Made by a program: the position numbers and the translations under genes. A DNA stretch of 64,000 nt. Origin: Streptomyces sp. HPF1205. Its GTDB lineage: Bacteria; Actinomycetota; Actinomycetes; Streptomycetales; Streptomycetaceae. The notes beneath the pieces were generated by a model. The model ran no database searches. It saw only the letters and a program-made list of their open reading frames with translations, and was not told the DNA's origin. The stretch is taken from NCBI RefSeq assembly GCF_020400825.1, contig NZ_JAINVH010000015.1, forward strand, positions 62,001 to 126,000, in the 5' to 3' direction. The first letter of the stretch is position 1. Each line of letters opens with the position of its first letter. Shown here one piece after another: positions 34,056-42,174 of this stretch.

Positions 34056-35363
34056 ATGGACGTGAACGCGGCCGTCGCCGCGGCCTCTGCGCTCGCCGGT
34101 CTGCTGACCGGCGTGATCGCCGTGCTCGCGTTCCGCTGGAGCGAGCGGGAACAGGCCCGCCCCACCCGTAACGGGCCGCGTCCCGACAGCGGTACGGCGG
34201 TACTGCCCCCGGGCGTGGACACGGTCCTGTCGGTGCTCCGGTCCTCGGCGGTCGTCCTGGACGAGGGCGACACGGTGGTCAAGGCCAGCTCGGCGGCGTA
34301 CGCCCTTGGGCTGGTACGGGGCGGCCGCCTCGCCGTGGACCAGATGCTGCAGATGGCGCGGGAGACCCGGCGCGACGGCGAGATACGGCAGGTCGAACTG
34401 GACCTGCCGCGGCGTGGCGCGGGCCGCGGGGAGGGTCTGGCGGTCTCCGCCCGGGTCGCCCCCCTCGGTTCCCGGCTGGTGCTCCTGCTGGTCGAGGACC
34501 TCACCGAGGCGCGGCGGATCGAAGCGGTGCGCCGGGACTTCGTCGCCAACGTCAGCCACGAGCTCAAGACGCCGGTCGGCGCGCTGTCCCTGCTGTCCGA
34601 GGCCGTGATGGACGCGGCCGACGACCCCGAGGCGGTAAATCGTTTCGCCGGCCGGATGCAGATCGAGGCCACCCGGCTGACCAGCCTCGTCCAGGAGATC
34701 ATCGACCTGTCCCGGGTGCAGGACGACGTGGCGCTCGTGGACGCCGAACCGGTCGCCGTGGACGACCTGGTCGGCGAGGCCGTCGACCGCTGCCGCCACC
34801 AGGCCGCCGCCAAACAGATCACCATGGCCACCGGAACCACCCCCGACCTGTTCCTGTGGGGCAACCGGGGCCAGCTCGCCGCCGCACTGGGCAACCTGGT
34901 CGAGAACGCCGTCAACTACAGCCCGGCCCGTACCCGGGTCGGCATCGCCGGACGGCGCGTTCCCGGCGCAGGGCCGGGGGGCGGGGACCTCGTCGAGATC
35001 TCCGTCACGGACCAGGGCATCGGCATCTCCGAGAAGGACCGCGACCGGATCTTCGAGCGCTTCTACCGGGTCGACCCGGCGCGATCGAGGGCCACCGGCG
35101 GCACCGGGCTCGGCCTGTCCATCGTCAAGCACGTGGCCGCCTCCCACGGCGGGGAGGTCACGGTGTGGAGCGCCGAAGGACAGGGCTCCACCTTCACCCT
35201 CCGGCTTCCCGAGACCGGGATCGCCCGCGACCGCGCCCTCGCGCCCGGCACCGATCCGGACAACGAGGACGCCGAGGACGCGGACGCGGCCGACGAGCCG
35301 TCGGACGACCAGCTCTTCCAGACCCTCCCCGAACACATCCCCGCCCCGGAGGTCCTTCCGTGA
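34056..35363 (+). CDS. phoR: Sensor histidine kinase PhoR (SenX3-like)
   Basis: 435 residues. One N-terminal membrane span (AAVAAASALAGLLTGVIAVL), a PAS-like region (about 65-160), the phospho-His in NVSHELKTP, and the ATP-binding N box (LGNLVENAVNYSP), G1 (DQGIGI) and G2 (GGTGLGLSIVKHVA). It phosphorylates PhoP under phosphate starvation. The C-terminal tail is acidic (DEDAED-like, from about 395). It overlaps phoP by four bases. Confidence 0.94.
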   Translation: MDVNAAVAAASALAGLLTGVIAVLAFRWSEREQARPTRNGPRPDSGTAVLPPGVDTVLSVLRSSAVVLDEGDTVVKASSAAYALGLVRGGRLAVDQMLQMARETRRDGEIRQVELDLPRRGAGRGEGLAVSARVAPLGSRLVLLLVEDLTEARRIEAVRRDFVANVSHELKTPVGALSLLSEAVMDAADDPEAVNRFAGRMQIEATRLTSLVQEIIDLSRVQDDVALVDAEPVAVDDLVGEAVDRCRHQAAAKQITMATGTTPDLFLWGNRGQLAAALGNLVENAVNYSPARTRVGIAGRRVPGAGPGGGDLVEISVTDQGIGISEKDRDRIFERFYRVDPARSRATGGTGLGLSIVKHVAASHGGEVTVWSAEGQGSTFTLRLPETGIARDRALAPGTDPDNEDAEDADAADEPSDDQLFQTLPEHIPAPEVLP

Positions 35364-36040
35364 CCCGCGTACTCGTCGTCGAGGACGAAGAGTCCTTCAG
35401 CGACGCGCTGTCGTACATGCTCCGCAAGGAGGGATTCGAGGTCGCGATCTCCGCGACCGGACCCGACGCGCTGGACGAATTCGAACGCAACGGCGCCGAC
35501 CTGGTCCTGCTCGACCTGATGCTGCCCGGCCTGCCCGGCACCGAGGTGTGCCGCCAGCTGCGCCTGAAGTCCAATGTCCCGGTCATCATGGTGACCGCCA
35601 AGGACAGCGAGATCGACAAGGTCGTCGGTCTGGAGATAGGCGCCGACGACTACGTCACCAAGCCGTTCTCCTCGCGCGAGCTGGTCGCCCGCATCCGCGC
35701 GGTGCTGCGCCGCCGCGGCGAGCCCGAGGAGGTCTCGCCCGCCGCCCTTGAGGCCGGCCCGGTCCGCATGGACGTGGACCGCCACGTCGTCACGGTCGGC
35801 GGCGGCAAGGTCGACCTCCCGCTCAAGGAGTTCGACCTCCTGGAGATGCTGCTGCGCAACGCCGGCCGTGTGCTGACCCGTATGCAGCTCATCGACCGGG
35901 TCTGGGGGGCCGACTACGTCGGCGACACCAAGACCCTCGACGTCCACGTCAAGCGCCTGCGCGCCAAGATCGAGCCCGACCCGGGCGCCCCGCGCTACCT
36001 GGTGACGGTGCGGGGCCTGGGCTACAAGTTCGAGCCGTAA
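35360..36040 (+). CDS. phoP: Response regulator PhoP
   Basis: 226 residues, OmpR/PhoB class. Receiver: acidic pair VVEDEES, phospho-Asp in LLDLMLPG (Asp52-53 region), Lys in VTKPFSS. The winged helix begins near residue 130 (LPLKEFDLLEMLLRNAGRVL) with recognition helix in DTKTLDVHVKRLRAKIE. It binds PHO boxes to switch on phosphate scavenging and repress antibiotic genes in Streptomyces. GTG start within the phoR stop (GTGA). Confidence 0.96.
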   Translation: MTRVLVVEDEESFSDALSYMLRKEGFEVAISATGPDALDEFERNGADLVLLDLMLPGLPGTEVCRQLRLKSNVPVIMVTAKDSEIDKVVGLEIGADDYVTKPFSSRELVARIRAVLRRRGEPEEVSPAALEAGPVRMDVDRHVVTVGGGKVDLPLKEFDLLEMLLRNAGRVLTRMQLIDRVWGADYVGDTKTLDVHVKRLRAKIEPDPGAPRYLVTVRGLGYKFEP

Positions 36041-36132
36041 CGGGCGGCTCCTCCCGCGGATCCCCTCGCCGGCCCCCGCTGCCGGACGCGGTCCGGACGC
36101 GGTCCTGGCCGGGGCGGGGAGGGCGGACGCGA

Positions 36133-36164
36133 GGGGGCCCGGCCGACGAGACGACCGGACCCCT
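36133..36164 (+). terminator. phoP/lipoprotein convergent terminator
   Basis: GGGGGCCCGGCCG, loop ACGAGA, CGACCGGACCCCT: 11 of 13 pairs, between the phoP stop and the convergent lipoprotein gene. Confidence 0.65.
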
Positions 36165-36219
36165 GTTCGTACGTGTCGTACGGTGTCGTACGTGTGTCTG
36201 CGTGCGCCTGCCCGCCCGC

Positions 36220-36873
36220 TCAGGACGTCGCGGTCGTACCGGTGGGCGTGGCCTTCGCCGGGGCGGTGCCCGCGGGGGTTCCCCCGGTCGGGGTGGCGCC
36301 GGCGGCCGGCGCCGACGGGTTCGCGCCCGGCTTCACGGTGGGCGCGGTCGACGGGGCCGGCGGCGGGGTGGTGGGCAGCGAGCTGGGGCCGTACGACTCG
36401 AAGTAGCCGGCGGCCGGGAGCACGTTGATCGGCAGCGCGACCGGCCCGGTGCTGCTGAAGACGAAGACCGCGTCCTGCACGCCGCCGTTCTGCAGCGACT
36501 CCGTGCCCGTGTTCAGGACGGCCGACGGGTTGCCCGTGCCGCCCAGCAGCACCGTGCCGTGCGCGGATACGGTGACGCTCCCGCCGCCGTTCGCCCCGGA
36601 CAGCGTCGCCGAGAGCCCGCCCGCGAGCTGCACGGCCTGCAGGGTCTGGTCGGAGGAGCTGTTGTTGAACAGCCGGGCGGTGATCGTCGCCGGTCCGCTC
36701 GTCTGGGTGAGGACGAAGGCGTTCTGCACCTTGATGGGGCCCTTGCTGGTCTCCGGGCTGTCGGGGCGCACGTGCAGCGTCTGCGATCCGTTGCCGGAGG
36801 CGCAGGCGGCCAGAGGTGCGAGCGAGAGCGCGATGACGGCGGCGACGGCGCCGCGACGGAAGCTGCGGACCAC
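36220..36873 (-). CDS. Putative copper-chaperone-like (DUF461) lipoprotein
   Basis: 217 residues. Lipobox LAACAS puts the lipid Cys near residue 24. The folded part (about 45-160) includes KVQNAFVLTQTSGPATITAR and LFNNSSSDQTLQAVQ, resembling PCuAC/DUF461 proteins, but without the His/Met ligand pairs needed to claim copper binding. The last 45 residues are Pro/Thr/Ala-rich. A gene of this type lies between phoP and carD in Streptomyces. GTG start with an AAGGAG ten bases upstream. Confidence 0.7.
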   Translation of the reverse strand: MVRSFRRGAVAAVIALSLAPLAACASGNGSQTLHVRPDSPETSKGPIKVQNAFVLTQTSGPATITARLFNNSSSDQTLQAVQLAGGLSATLSGANGGGSVTVSAHGTVLLGGTGNPSAVLNTGTESLQNGGVQDAVFVFSSTGPVALPINVLPAAGYFESYGPSSLPTTPPPAPSTAPTVKPGANPSAPAAGATPTGGTPAGTAPAKATPTGTTATS

Positions 36874-37342
36874 GGCGGCGCATCTCCTTGGGCAGGTGTG
36901 GACGATCTTCTGGCGGCCTTAGATTACCGAGCCCCTCCGCGGGCCGCGCACCGGCCCCGGCTTTACCGCGGCGCGCCGCGGGGCCAATACCGCGCCGTAC
37001 TCGCGGTGTACTCCCTCCGTTTTCCGTGGCGGACCGGAAATGGATCTTCGGACTCGCACAACTGCCACGAAACCCGAACGGAGTAGCGAAGATCCACTCC
37101 TGCGGGATGGACAAATGCGGATGTATCGCCGCGTCTTCCGGCCCATCCGGGGGTGTGACGGGGGTGTTTCGAGCCCGCCGTATACCCGCTCCGACCTGCG
37201 AATACCCCGCTCCCGGGGCACCCTCCAGCACGTCCCGGGGGCCCTTGTCAAGCCCCGAGATATGCCCTGACCTGCGAAAACGCCATTCAGATGAGGGCGT
37301 TCCCGTGTTACCCTGGATAGCCACGGAAGGGGTACCTGTCAC
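36874..37342. other. Divergent intergenic region before carD
   Basis: 469 bp, long for this genome. It is lower in GC than its surroundings and contains a perfect inverted repeat (37041-37050 with 37087-37096) and, close to carD, a TGTTACCCTGGAT stretch that may be the -10 region. No ORF with a credible start was found. Confidence 0.55.
37041..37096. repeat. 10-bp perfect inverted repeat with 36-bp interior
   Basis: TGGATCTTCG at 37041-37050 and CGAAGATCCA at 37087-37096. In RNA this would form a stem with a long loop; on DNA it could be a paired operator. It lies about 250 bp before the carD ATG. Confidence 0.5.
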
Positions 37343-37825
37343 ATGACGTTCAAGGTTGGCGACACCGTGGTCTATCCCCATCACGGGGCCGCGCTGATCG
37401 AGGCCATCGAAATTCGCCAGATCAAAGGCGTGGACAAGACCTACTTGGTGCTCAAGGTCGCCCAGGGCGACTTGACGGTACGCGTGCCCGCGGACAACGC
37501 GGAGTTCGTCGGCGTACGCGACGTGGTCGGTCAGGAGGGTCTGGACCGGGTCTTCGAGGTGCTGCGCGCGCCGTACACCGAGGAGCCCACCAACTGGTCC
37601 CGCCGGTACAAGGCAAATCTGGAGAAGCTCGCCTCCGGTGACGTCATCAAGGTCGCGGAAGTGGTGCGGGACCTGTGGCGCCGGGAGCGCGAGCGCGGCC
37701 TGTCGGCAGGCGAGAAGCGCATGCTCGCCAAGGCCCGGCAGATCCTGGTCAGCGAACTCGCACTGGCCGAGAACACCAACGAGGACAAGGCCGAGGCGCT
37801 CCTCGACGAGGTCCTCGCGTCGTAA
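37343..37825 (+). CDS. carD: CarD family transcription factor
   Basis: 160 residues. The RNA-polymerase-interacting Tudor-like domain occupies 1-60 (FKVGDTVVYPHHGAALIEAI) and the helical DNA-binding domain follows, with the conserved Trp in SRRYKANLEKLASGD and VVRDLWRRERERGLSAGEKR. CarD binds the beta subunit and stabilises open complexes at most housekeeping promoters, including rRNA. From memory it precedes ispD in actinobacteria as here. ATG start with GGAAGGGG upstream. Confidence 0.95.
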   Translation: MTFKVGDTVVYPHHGAALIEAIEIRQIKGVDKTYLVLKVAQGDLTVRVPADNAEFVGVRDVVGQEGLDRVFEVLRAPYTEEPTNWSRRYKANLEKLASGDVIKVAEVVRDLWRRERERGLSAGEKRMLAKARQILVSELALAENTNEDKAEALLDEVLAS

Positions 37826-38118
37826 GACCGTCCCCTTCGGACGCTCTCGTGCCGCTCGTCACATCGGCGTGCCACCCCCTGGTGTCCTGACGTCGTCCCG
37901 GCGTCCGCGCCGGGGGGCCGCCCGACGGCCCCGCCGCTGTGACCTGCCGGCGTTCGCAGACGCAACCAACCCCAGGCCACGGGACGCCGCCCGTCCCGTC
38001 CGGGGACCGTGCCGCGGCACCCGGTTGAGCGCGTCGGCCGGGTGCTGCGGCATGCTTGCCACGGCTCCGCTTTCCCCGGGTTCACGGAAGGGGTCCACGC
38101 GAGGCCGTTCCCGGCACT

Positions 38119-38859
38119 TTGAGTGCGATACCCATCTCATACAAGGACACAAACCTGCGTACCGCAGCCGTCATTCCCGCCGCCGGACGTGGCGTCCGGC
38201 TCGGCCCCGGCGCGCCCAAGGCGCTGCGCACGCTCGGCGGGGTCCCGATCCTCGTCCACGCCGTGCGCGCGATGGCCGCCGCCCGGGCCGTCCAGGTGAT
38301 CGTCGTGGTGGCGCCGCCCGAGGGCACCGCCGAGGTCAGGGCACTGCTCGACGCCCACGGACTGCCCGGGACGACCGACATACAGGTCGTGCCGGGCGGC
38401 GAGGCCCGGCAGGACTCGGTCAGGCTGGGCCTGGCCGCGCTGCCCGACGACGTGGACGTGGTCCTGGTCCACGACGCGGCCCGCCCGCTGGTCCCGGTCG
38501 AGACGGTCGAGGCGGTCGTGGACGCGGTACGCGCCGGGGCACCCGCCGTCGTCCCCGCCCTCCCGCCGGCCGACACCATCAAGACCGTCGACCCGGACAC
38601 GGGCGCCGTGACCGGCACCCCGCGGCGCGACCTGCTGCGGGCCGTCCAGACCCCGCAGGGCTTCGACCGGGCCACCCTCGCCAAGGCCCACTCCGAGGTC
38701 ACCGACGGCGTGACCGACGACGCGAGCATGGTCGAGCGACTCGGCGTGCGCGTCGTGGTCGTCCCCGGCCACGAGGAGGCCTTCAAGGTCACCCGCCCGC
38801 TCGACCTGGTCCTGGCCGAGGCGGTCCTGGCCCGCAGGAGGGCGACGGATGGCTACTGA
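38119..38859 (+). CDS. ispD: 2-C-methyl-D-erythritol 4-phosphate cytidylyltransferase IspD
   Basis: 246 residues if the TTG at 38119 is used; the only other in-frame option is a TTG at 38056 and neither has a good ribosome site, so the start is uncertain. Catalyses CTP + MEP to CDP-ME in the non-mevalonate isoprenoid pathway. Motifs: AAVIPAAGRGVRLGPGAPKA (nucleotide loop), VHDAARPLVP and TPQGFDRATL. It overlaps ispF by 11 bp, so the two are made together. Confidence 0.93.
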   Translation: MSAIPISYKDTNLRTAAVIPAAGRGVRLGPGAPKALRTLGGVPILVHAVRAMAAARAVQVIVVVAPPEGTAEVRALLDAHGLPGTTDIQVVPGGEARQDSVRLGLAALPDDVDVVLVHDAARPLVPVETVEAVVDAVRAGAPAVVPALPPADTIKTVDPDTGAVTGTPRRDLLRAVQTPQGFDRATLAKAHSEVTDGVTDDASMVERLGVRVVVVPGHEEAFKVTRPLDLVLAEAVLARRRATDGY

Positions 38860-39409
38860 CGCCGCCGGCGGTACGGCCGCGGGAGCCGGCGCGGCCCCCG
38901 AGGCCGTACCCCCCGCACCGCCCGTACTGCCCCAGGTCGGTGTCGGCACCGACATCCACGCCTTCGAGGAAGGTCGCCCCCTGTGGTGTGCCGGGCTGCT
39001 GTGGGAGGGCGAGGGGCCGGGCCTTGCCGGGCACTCCGACGCCGACGTGGTCGCGCACGCCGCCTGCAACGCGCTGTTCTCGGCGGCCGGGCTCGGCGAC
39101 CTCGGCGTCCACTTCGGCACCTCCCGGCCCGAGTGGTCCGGCGCCTCCGGCGTCACCCTGCTCACCGAGGCCGCCCGTGTCGTGCGCGCCGCCGGCTACA
39201 CGATCGGCAACGTCGCCGTCCAGGTCGTGGGGCAGCGCCCGAAGATCGGCAAGCGGCGCGAGGAAGCGCAGAAGGTGCTCTCGGCCGCGGTGGGCGCCCC
39301 CGTCGCGGTCAGCGCCGCCACCACCGACGGGCTCGGCTTCACCGGCCGCGGCGAGGGCCTCGCGGCGATCGCGACCGCACTCGTCGTCCGCACCCCGCCG
39401 GCCGCCTGA
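38849..39409 (+). CDS. ispF: 2-C-methyl-D-erythritol 2,4-cyclodiphosphate synthase IspF
   Basis: 186 residues. Cyclises CDP-ME-2-phosphate to MEcPP. Metal ligands are in VGTDIHAFEEGRPLWCAG (Asp and His) and GHSDADVVAHAACNALF; the end TTDGLGFTGRGEGLAAIA is the family signature. A 28-residue Ala/Pro-rich N-terminal extension precedes the usual start, and the overlap with ispD argues that it is translated. The active protein is a cytoplasmic trimer. Confidence 0.94.
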   Translation: MATDAAGGTAAGAGAAPEAVPPAPPVLPQVGVGTDIHAFEEGRPLWCAGLLWEGEGPGLAGHSDADVVAHAACNALFSAAGLGDLGVHFGTSRPEWSGASGVTLLTEAARVVRAAGYTIGNVAVQVVGQRPKIGKRREEAQKVLSAAVGAPVAVSAATTDGLGFTGRGEGLAAIATALVVRTPPAA

Positions 39410-39516
39410 CCGCCCGACCGCCGGGCGGACCCCCGCCGAGCCCGGCGGACCCCGGCGAACATTGCGGTCCCGTGTACCCTGTGCGGCTTCCGCGCAAGGC
39501 ACGGGCCGCCGCCCAC

Positions 39517-39522
39517 TACCCT
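39517..39522 (+). promoter_or_regulatory. cysS -10 element, probable leaderless promoter
   Basis: TACCCT ends seven bases before the cysS GTG at 39529, with no ribosome site between. The spacing is the same as at phoR and suggests the transcript begins at the start codon. Confidence 0.5.
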
Positions 39523-39528
39523 GGTGTC

Positions 39529-40920
39529 GTGACTATTCGCCTGTACGACACCAACGCGCGCCAGGTCCGTGACTTCGTCCCGCTCACGCCGGGTTGCGTC
39601 TCGATCTACCTGTGCGGCGCGACCGTGCAGGCCGCCCCGCACATCGGCCACATCAGGTCGGGGCTGAACTTCGACATCATGCAGCGGTGGTTCCGCTACC
39701 GCGGCTACGACGTCACCTTCGTCCGCAACGTCACGGACATCGACGACAAGATCATCGCCAAGTCCGCGCTGCAGGGCCGCCCGTGGTGGGCCATCGGCTA
39801 CGAGAACGAGCGCGCGTTCAACGCGGGCTACGACGTCCTCGGCTGCCAGCCGCCCACCTACGAGCCCCGCGCGACCGGCCACGTGCCCGAGATGATCGAG
39901 ATGATGCGGGGCCTCATCGAGCGCGGCCACGCCTACGCCGTGGACGGCAACGTCTACTTCGACGTGCGCTCGTACGACCGCTACCTGGAGCTGTCCAACC
40001 AGGAGCTGGAGAACCTGCTGCAGCCCGAGGGCGAGGGCGAGACCGGCAAGCGGGACCAGCGGGACTTCGCCATGTGGAAGGCGGCCAAGCCCGGCGAGCC
40101 GTCCTGGGAGACCCCCTGGGGCCGCGGCCGGCCCGGCTGGCACCTGGAGTGCTCGGCCATGGCCCACAAGTACCTGGGCAGCGCCTTCGACATCCACGGC
40201 GGCGGCATCGACCTGATCTTCCCGCACCACGAGAACGAGATCGCCCAGGCCCGGGCCTACGGAGACGAGTTCGCCCGGTACTGGGTGCACAACGCCTGGG
40301 TCACCATGAGCGGCGAGAAGATGAGCAAGTCGCTCGACAACTCGGTGCTGGTCGCCGACATGGTCCGGCACTGGCGACCCGTCGTGCTGCGCTACTACCT
40401 GGGCACCCCGCACTACCGGTCGATGATCGAGTACAGCGAGGAGGCGCTGCGCGAGGCCGAGGCGGCGTTCGCGCGGATCGAGGGCTTCGTGCAGCGCGTG
40501 GTGGAGAAGGCGGGCCCGGTCGAGCCGGCCGCCGAGGTGCCGCCCGCGTTCGCCGAGGCCATGGACGACGACCTGGGGGTGCCGCAGGCGCTCGCCGTCG
40601 TGCACACCACCGTACGGCAGGGCAACAGCGCGCTGTCCGCGGACGACAAGGAGACCGCGGTCGCACGTCTGGCCGAGGTTCGTGCGATGCTCGCAGTACT
40701 GGGCCTCGACCCGCTCGACCCGCACTGGACGGGCGCGGACCGCGGCGACGACCTGCACGGTGTCGTGGACAGCCTGGTCGGCATGGTGCTCGAACAGCGC
40801 CAGTCCGCACGGGCCCGCAAGGACTACGGGACCGCCGACGCGATCCGCGACCAGCTCGTCCAGGCCGGTCTGGAGATCGAGGACACGCCGACCGGTTCGC
40901 GGTGGACGCTGCGCGGGTGA
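39529..40920 (+). CDS. cysS: Cysteinyl-tRNA synthetase
   Basis: 463 residues, normal length. Class I synthetase charging tRNA-Cys. The zinc/active-site Cys is in YLCGATVQ, HIGH is HIGHIRSG, a second zinc region is HLECSAMAHKYLG followed by DIHGGGIDLIFPHHENE, and KMSKS is KMSKSLDN. GTG start; transcript probably leaderless. It is followed by rlmB, 125 bp on, as in many actinobacteria. mshC, its paralogue in mycothiol synthesis, is excluded because the anticodon-binding C-terminal domain is complete. Confidence 0.96.
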   Translation: MTIRLYDTNARQVRDFVPLTPGCVSIYLCGATVQAAPHIGHIRSGLNFDIMQRWFRYRGYDVTFVRNVTDIDDKIIAKSALQGRPWWAIGYENERAFNAGYDVLGCQPPTYEPRATGHVPEMIEMMRGLIERGHAYAVDGNVYFDVRSYDRYLELSNQELENLLQPEGEGETGKRDQRDFAMWKAAKPGEPSWETPWGRGRPGWHLECSAMAHKYLGSAFDIHGGGIDLIFPHHENEIAQARAYGDEFARYWVHNAWVTMSGEKMSKSLDNSVLVADMVRHWRPVVLRYYLGTPHYRSMIEYSEEALREAEAAFARIEGFVQRVVEKAGPVEPAAEVPPAFAEAMDDDLGVPQALAVVHTTVRQGNSALSADDKETAVARLAEVRAMLAVLGLDPLDPHWTGADRGDDLHGVVDSLVGMVLEQRQSARARKDYGTADAIRDQLVQAGLEIEDTPTGSRWTLRG

Positions 40921-41045
40921 CGCAGCCGTCCGCGTCCCCCGTCCCTGTTCCCGTTCCCGTTCCCGTGTCCGGACCGCCCGTTCCCGACCGCCCCGGACGG
41001 TCACCGCACCGTCCGACCGCCAGACCGAAGAAGTGAGAGTGCCCC

Positions 41046-42008
41046 ATGGCCGGCAACAGCCAGCGCAGGAACCGCCGTACCAGCAACAAGAAGGGCGCGA
41101 CGGTCGGCAGCGGCGGGCAGCGGCGCAGGGCCCTGGAGGGCAAGGGCCCGACGCCGCCCGCCGAGATGCGCAAGGGCCACAAGAAGTACCGGGCGGCGGC
41201 CGCCCAGGCCAAGCGGGGCGTGTCCGCCCAGTCCCGGCGCCCCTCCGGGCGCGGTGCCAAGGACACCGCGGAACTCGTCGTCGGCCGCAACCCGGTGGTG
41301 GAGGCGCTGCGCGCCGAGATCCCGGCGACCGCCGTCTACGTCCAGCAGTTCATCGACAACGACGACCGGGTCCGTGAAGCGGTCAGGCTCGCCGGCGACC
41401 ACGGGGTGCCGCTGCTGGAGGCCCCGCGCCCGGAACTGGACCGCCTCACCGCGGGCCTGAACCACCAGGGCCTGGTGCTGCAGATCCCGCCGTACGAGTA
41501 CGCGCACCCCGACGACCTCGTCGCCCTTGCGGCGGATCAGGGTGAGGACCCGCTGATCGTGGCGCTCGACGGGGTCACCGACCCCCGCAACCTTGGCGCC
41601 GTCGTCCGCTCGGTCGCCGCCTTCGGCGGCCACGGCGTGGTGGTGCCCGAGCGCCGGGCGGCCGGGATGACCGCGGGCGCGTGGAAGACGTCCGCGGGTA
41701 CGGCGGCCCGGGTGCGGGTGGCCCGTGCCACCAACCTCACCCGCGCCCTGGAGGCGTACCAGAAGGCCGGGCTCACCGTCGTGGGCCTCGCGGCCGACGG
41801 CGACGTGGAGCTGCGCGACCTCGAAGTGCTCGACGGCCCCGTGGTGATCGTCGCCGGCAGCGAGGGCAAGGGCCTGTCCCGGCTGGTCGGCGAGACCTGC
41901 GACCTGCGGGTGCGCATCCCCATGCCGGGCGGCGCCGCCGAGTCCCTCAACGCGGGCGTGGCGGCCGGCGTCGTGCTGTACGAGGCGTCCCGGCGCCGCG
42001 CGCGCTGA
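41046..42008 (+). CDS. rlmB: 23S rRNA (guanosine(2251)-2'-O)-methyltransferase RlmB
   Basis: 320 residues, SPOUT/TrmH family. A basic, disordered N terminus (1-75, rich in Arg/Lys/Gly) precedes the substrate-binding domain (ELVVGRNPVVEALRAEIPAT) and the knotted SAM domain with DGVTDPRNLGAVVRSVAAFG, VIVAGSEGKGLSRLV and IPMPGGAAESLNAGVAAGV. It methylates the ribose of G2251 in the peptidyl-transferase P loop. ATG with a GAGAG upstream. Confidence 0.93.
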   Translation: MAGNSQRRNRRTSNKKGATVGSGGQRRRALEGKGPTPPAEMRKGHKKYRAAAAQAKRGVSAQSRRPSGRGAKDTAELVVGRNPVVEALRAEIPATAVYVQQFIDNDDRVREAVRLAGDHGVPLLEAPRPELDRLTAGLNHQGLVLQIPPYEYAHPDDLVALAADQGEDPLIVALDGVTDPRNLGAVVRSVAAFGGHGVVVPERRAAGMTAGAWKTSAGTAARVRVARATNLTRALEAYQKAGLTVVGLAADGDVELRDLEVLDGPVVIVAGSEGKGLSRLVGETCDLRVRIPMPGGAAESLNAGVAAGVVLYEASRRRAR

Positions 42009-42174
42009 CGCCGAGGGGCGTGCTCCTTGCTGACGCCAGGGGGCGCGCGTGCCGGCGTCACAGCCGCGGGCGCGCGCCCGCGGACATGTGAGACGGCGGC
42101 GCACACCTGTTCCCCTGGTCGCTGAGCGTCAACGTCAACCAACCCAGTGTCCTAATCCCCTGTCACTCGGTTAG

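Noticed and set aside
36220..36873. Calling the lipoprotein a copper chaperone (PCuAC)
   Set aside because: The His/Met copper ligands are not visible; only the general fold resemblance remains.
39529..40920. MshC (mycothiol ligase) instead of CysS
   Set aside because: Full C-terminal region and genomic context with ispF and rlmB fit cysteinyl-tRNA synthetase.
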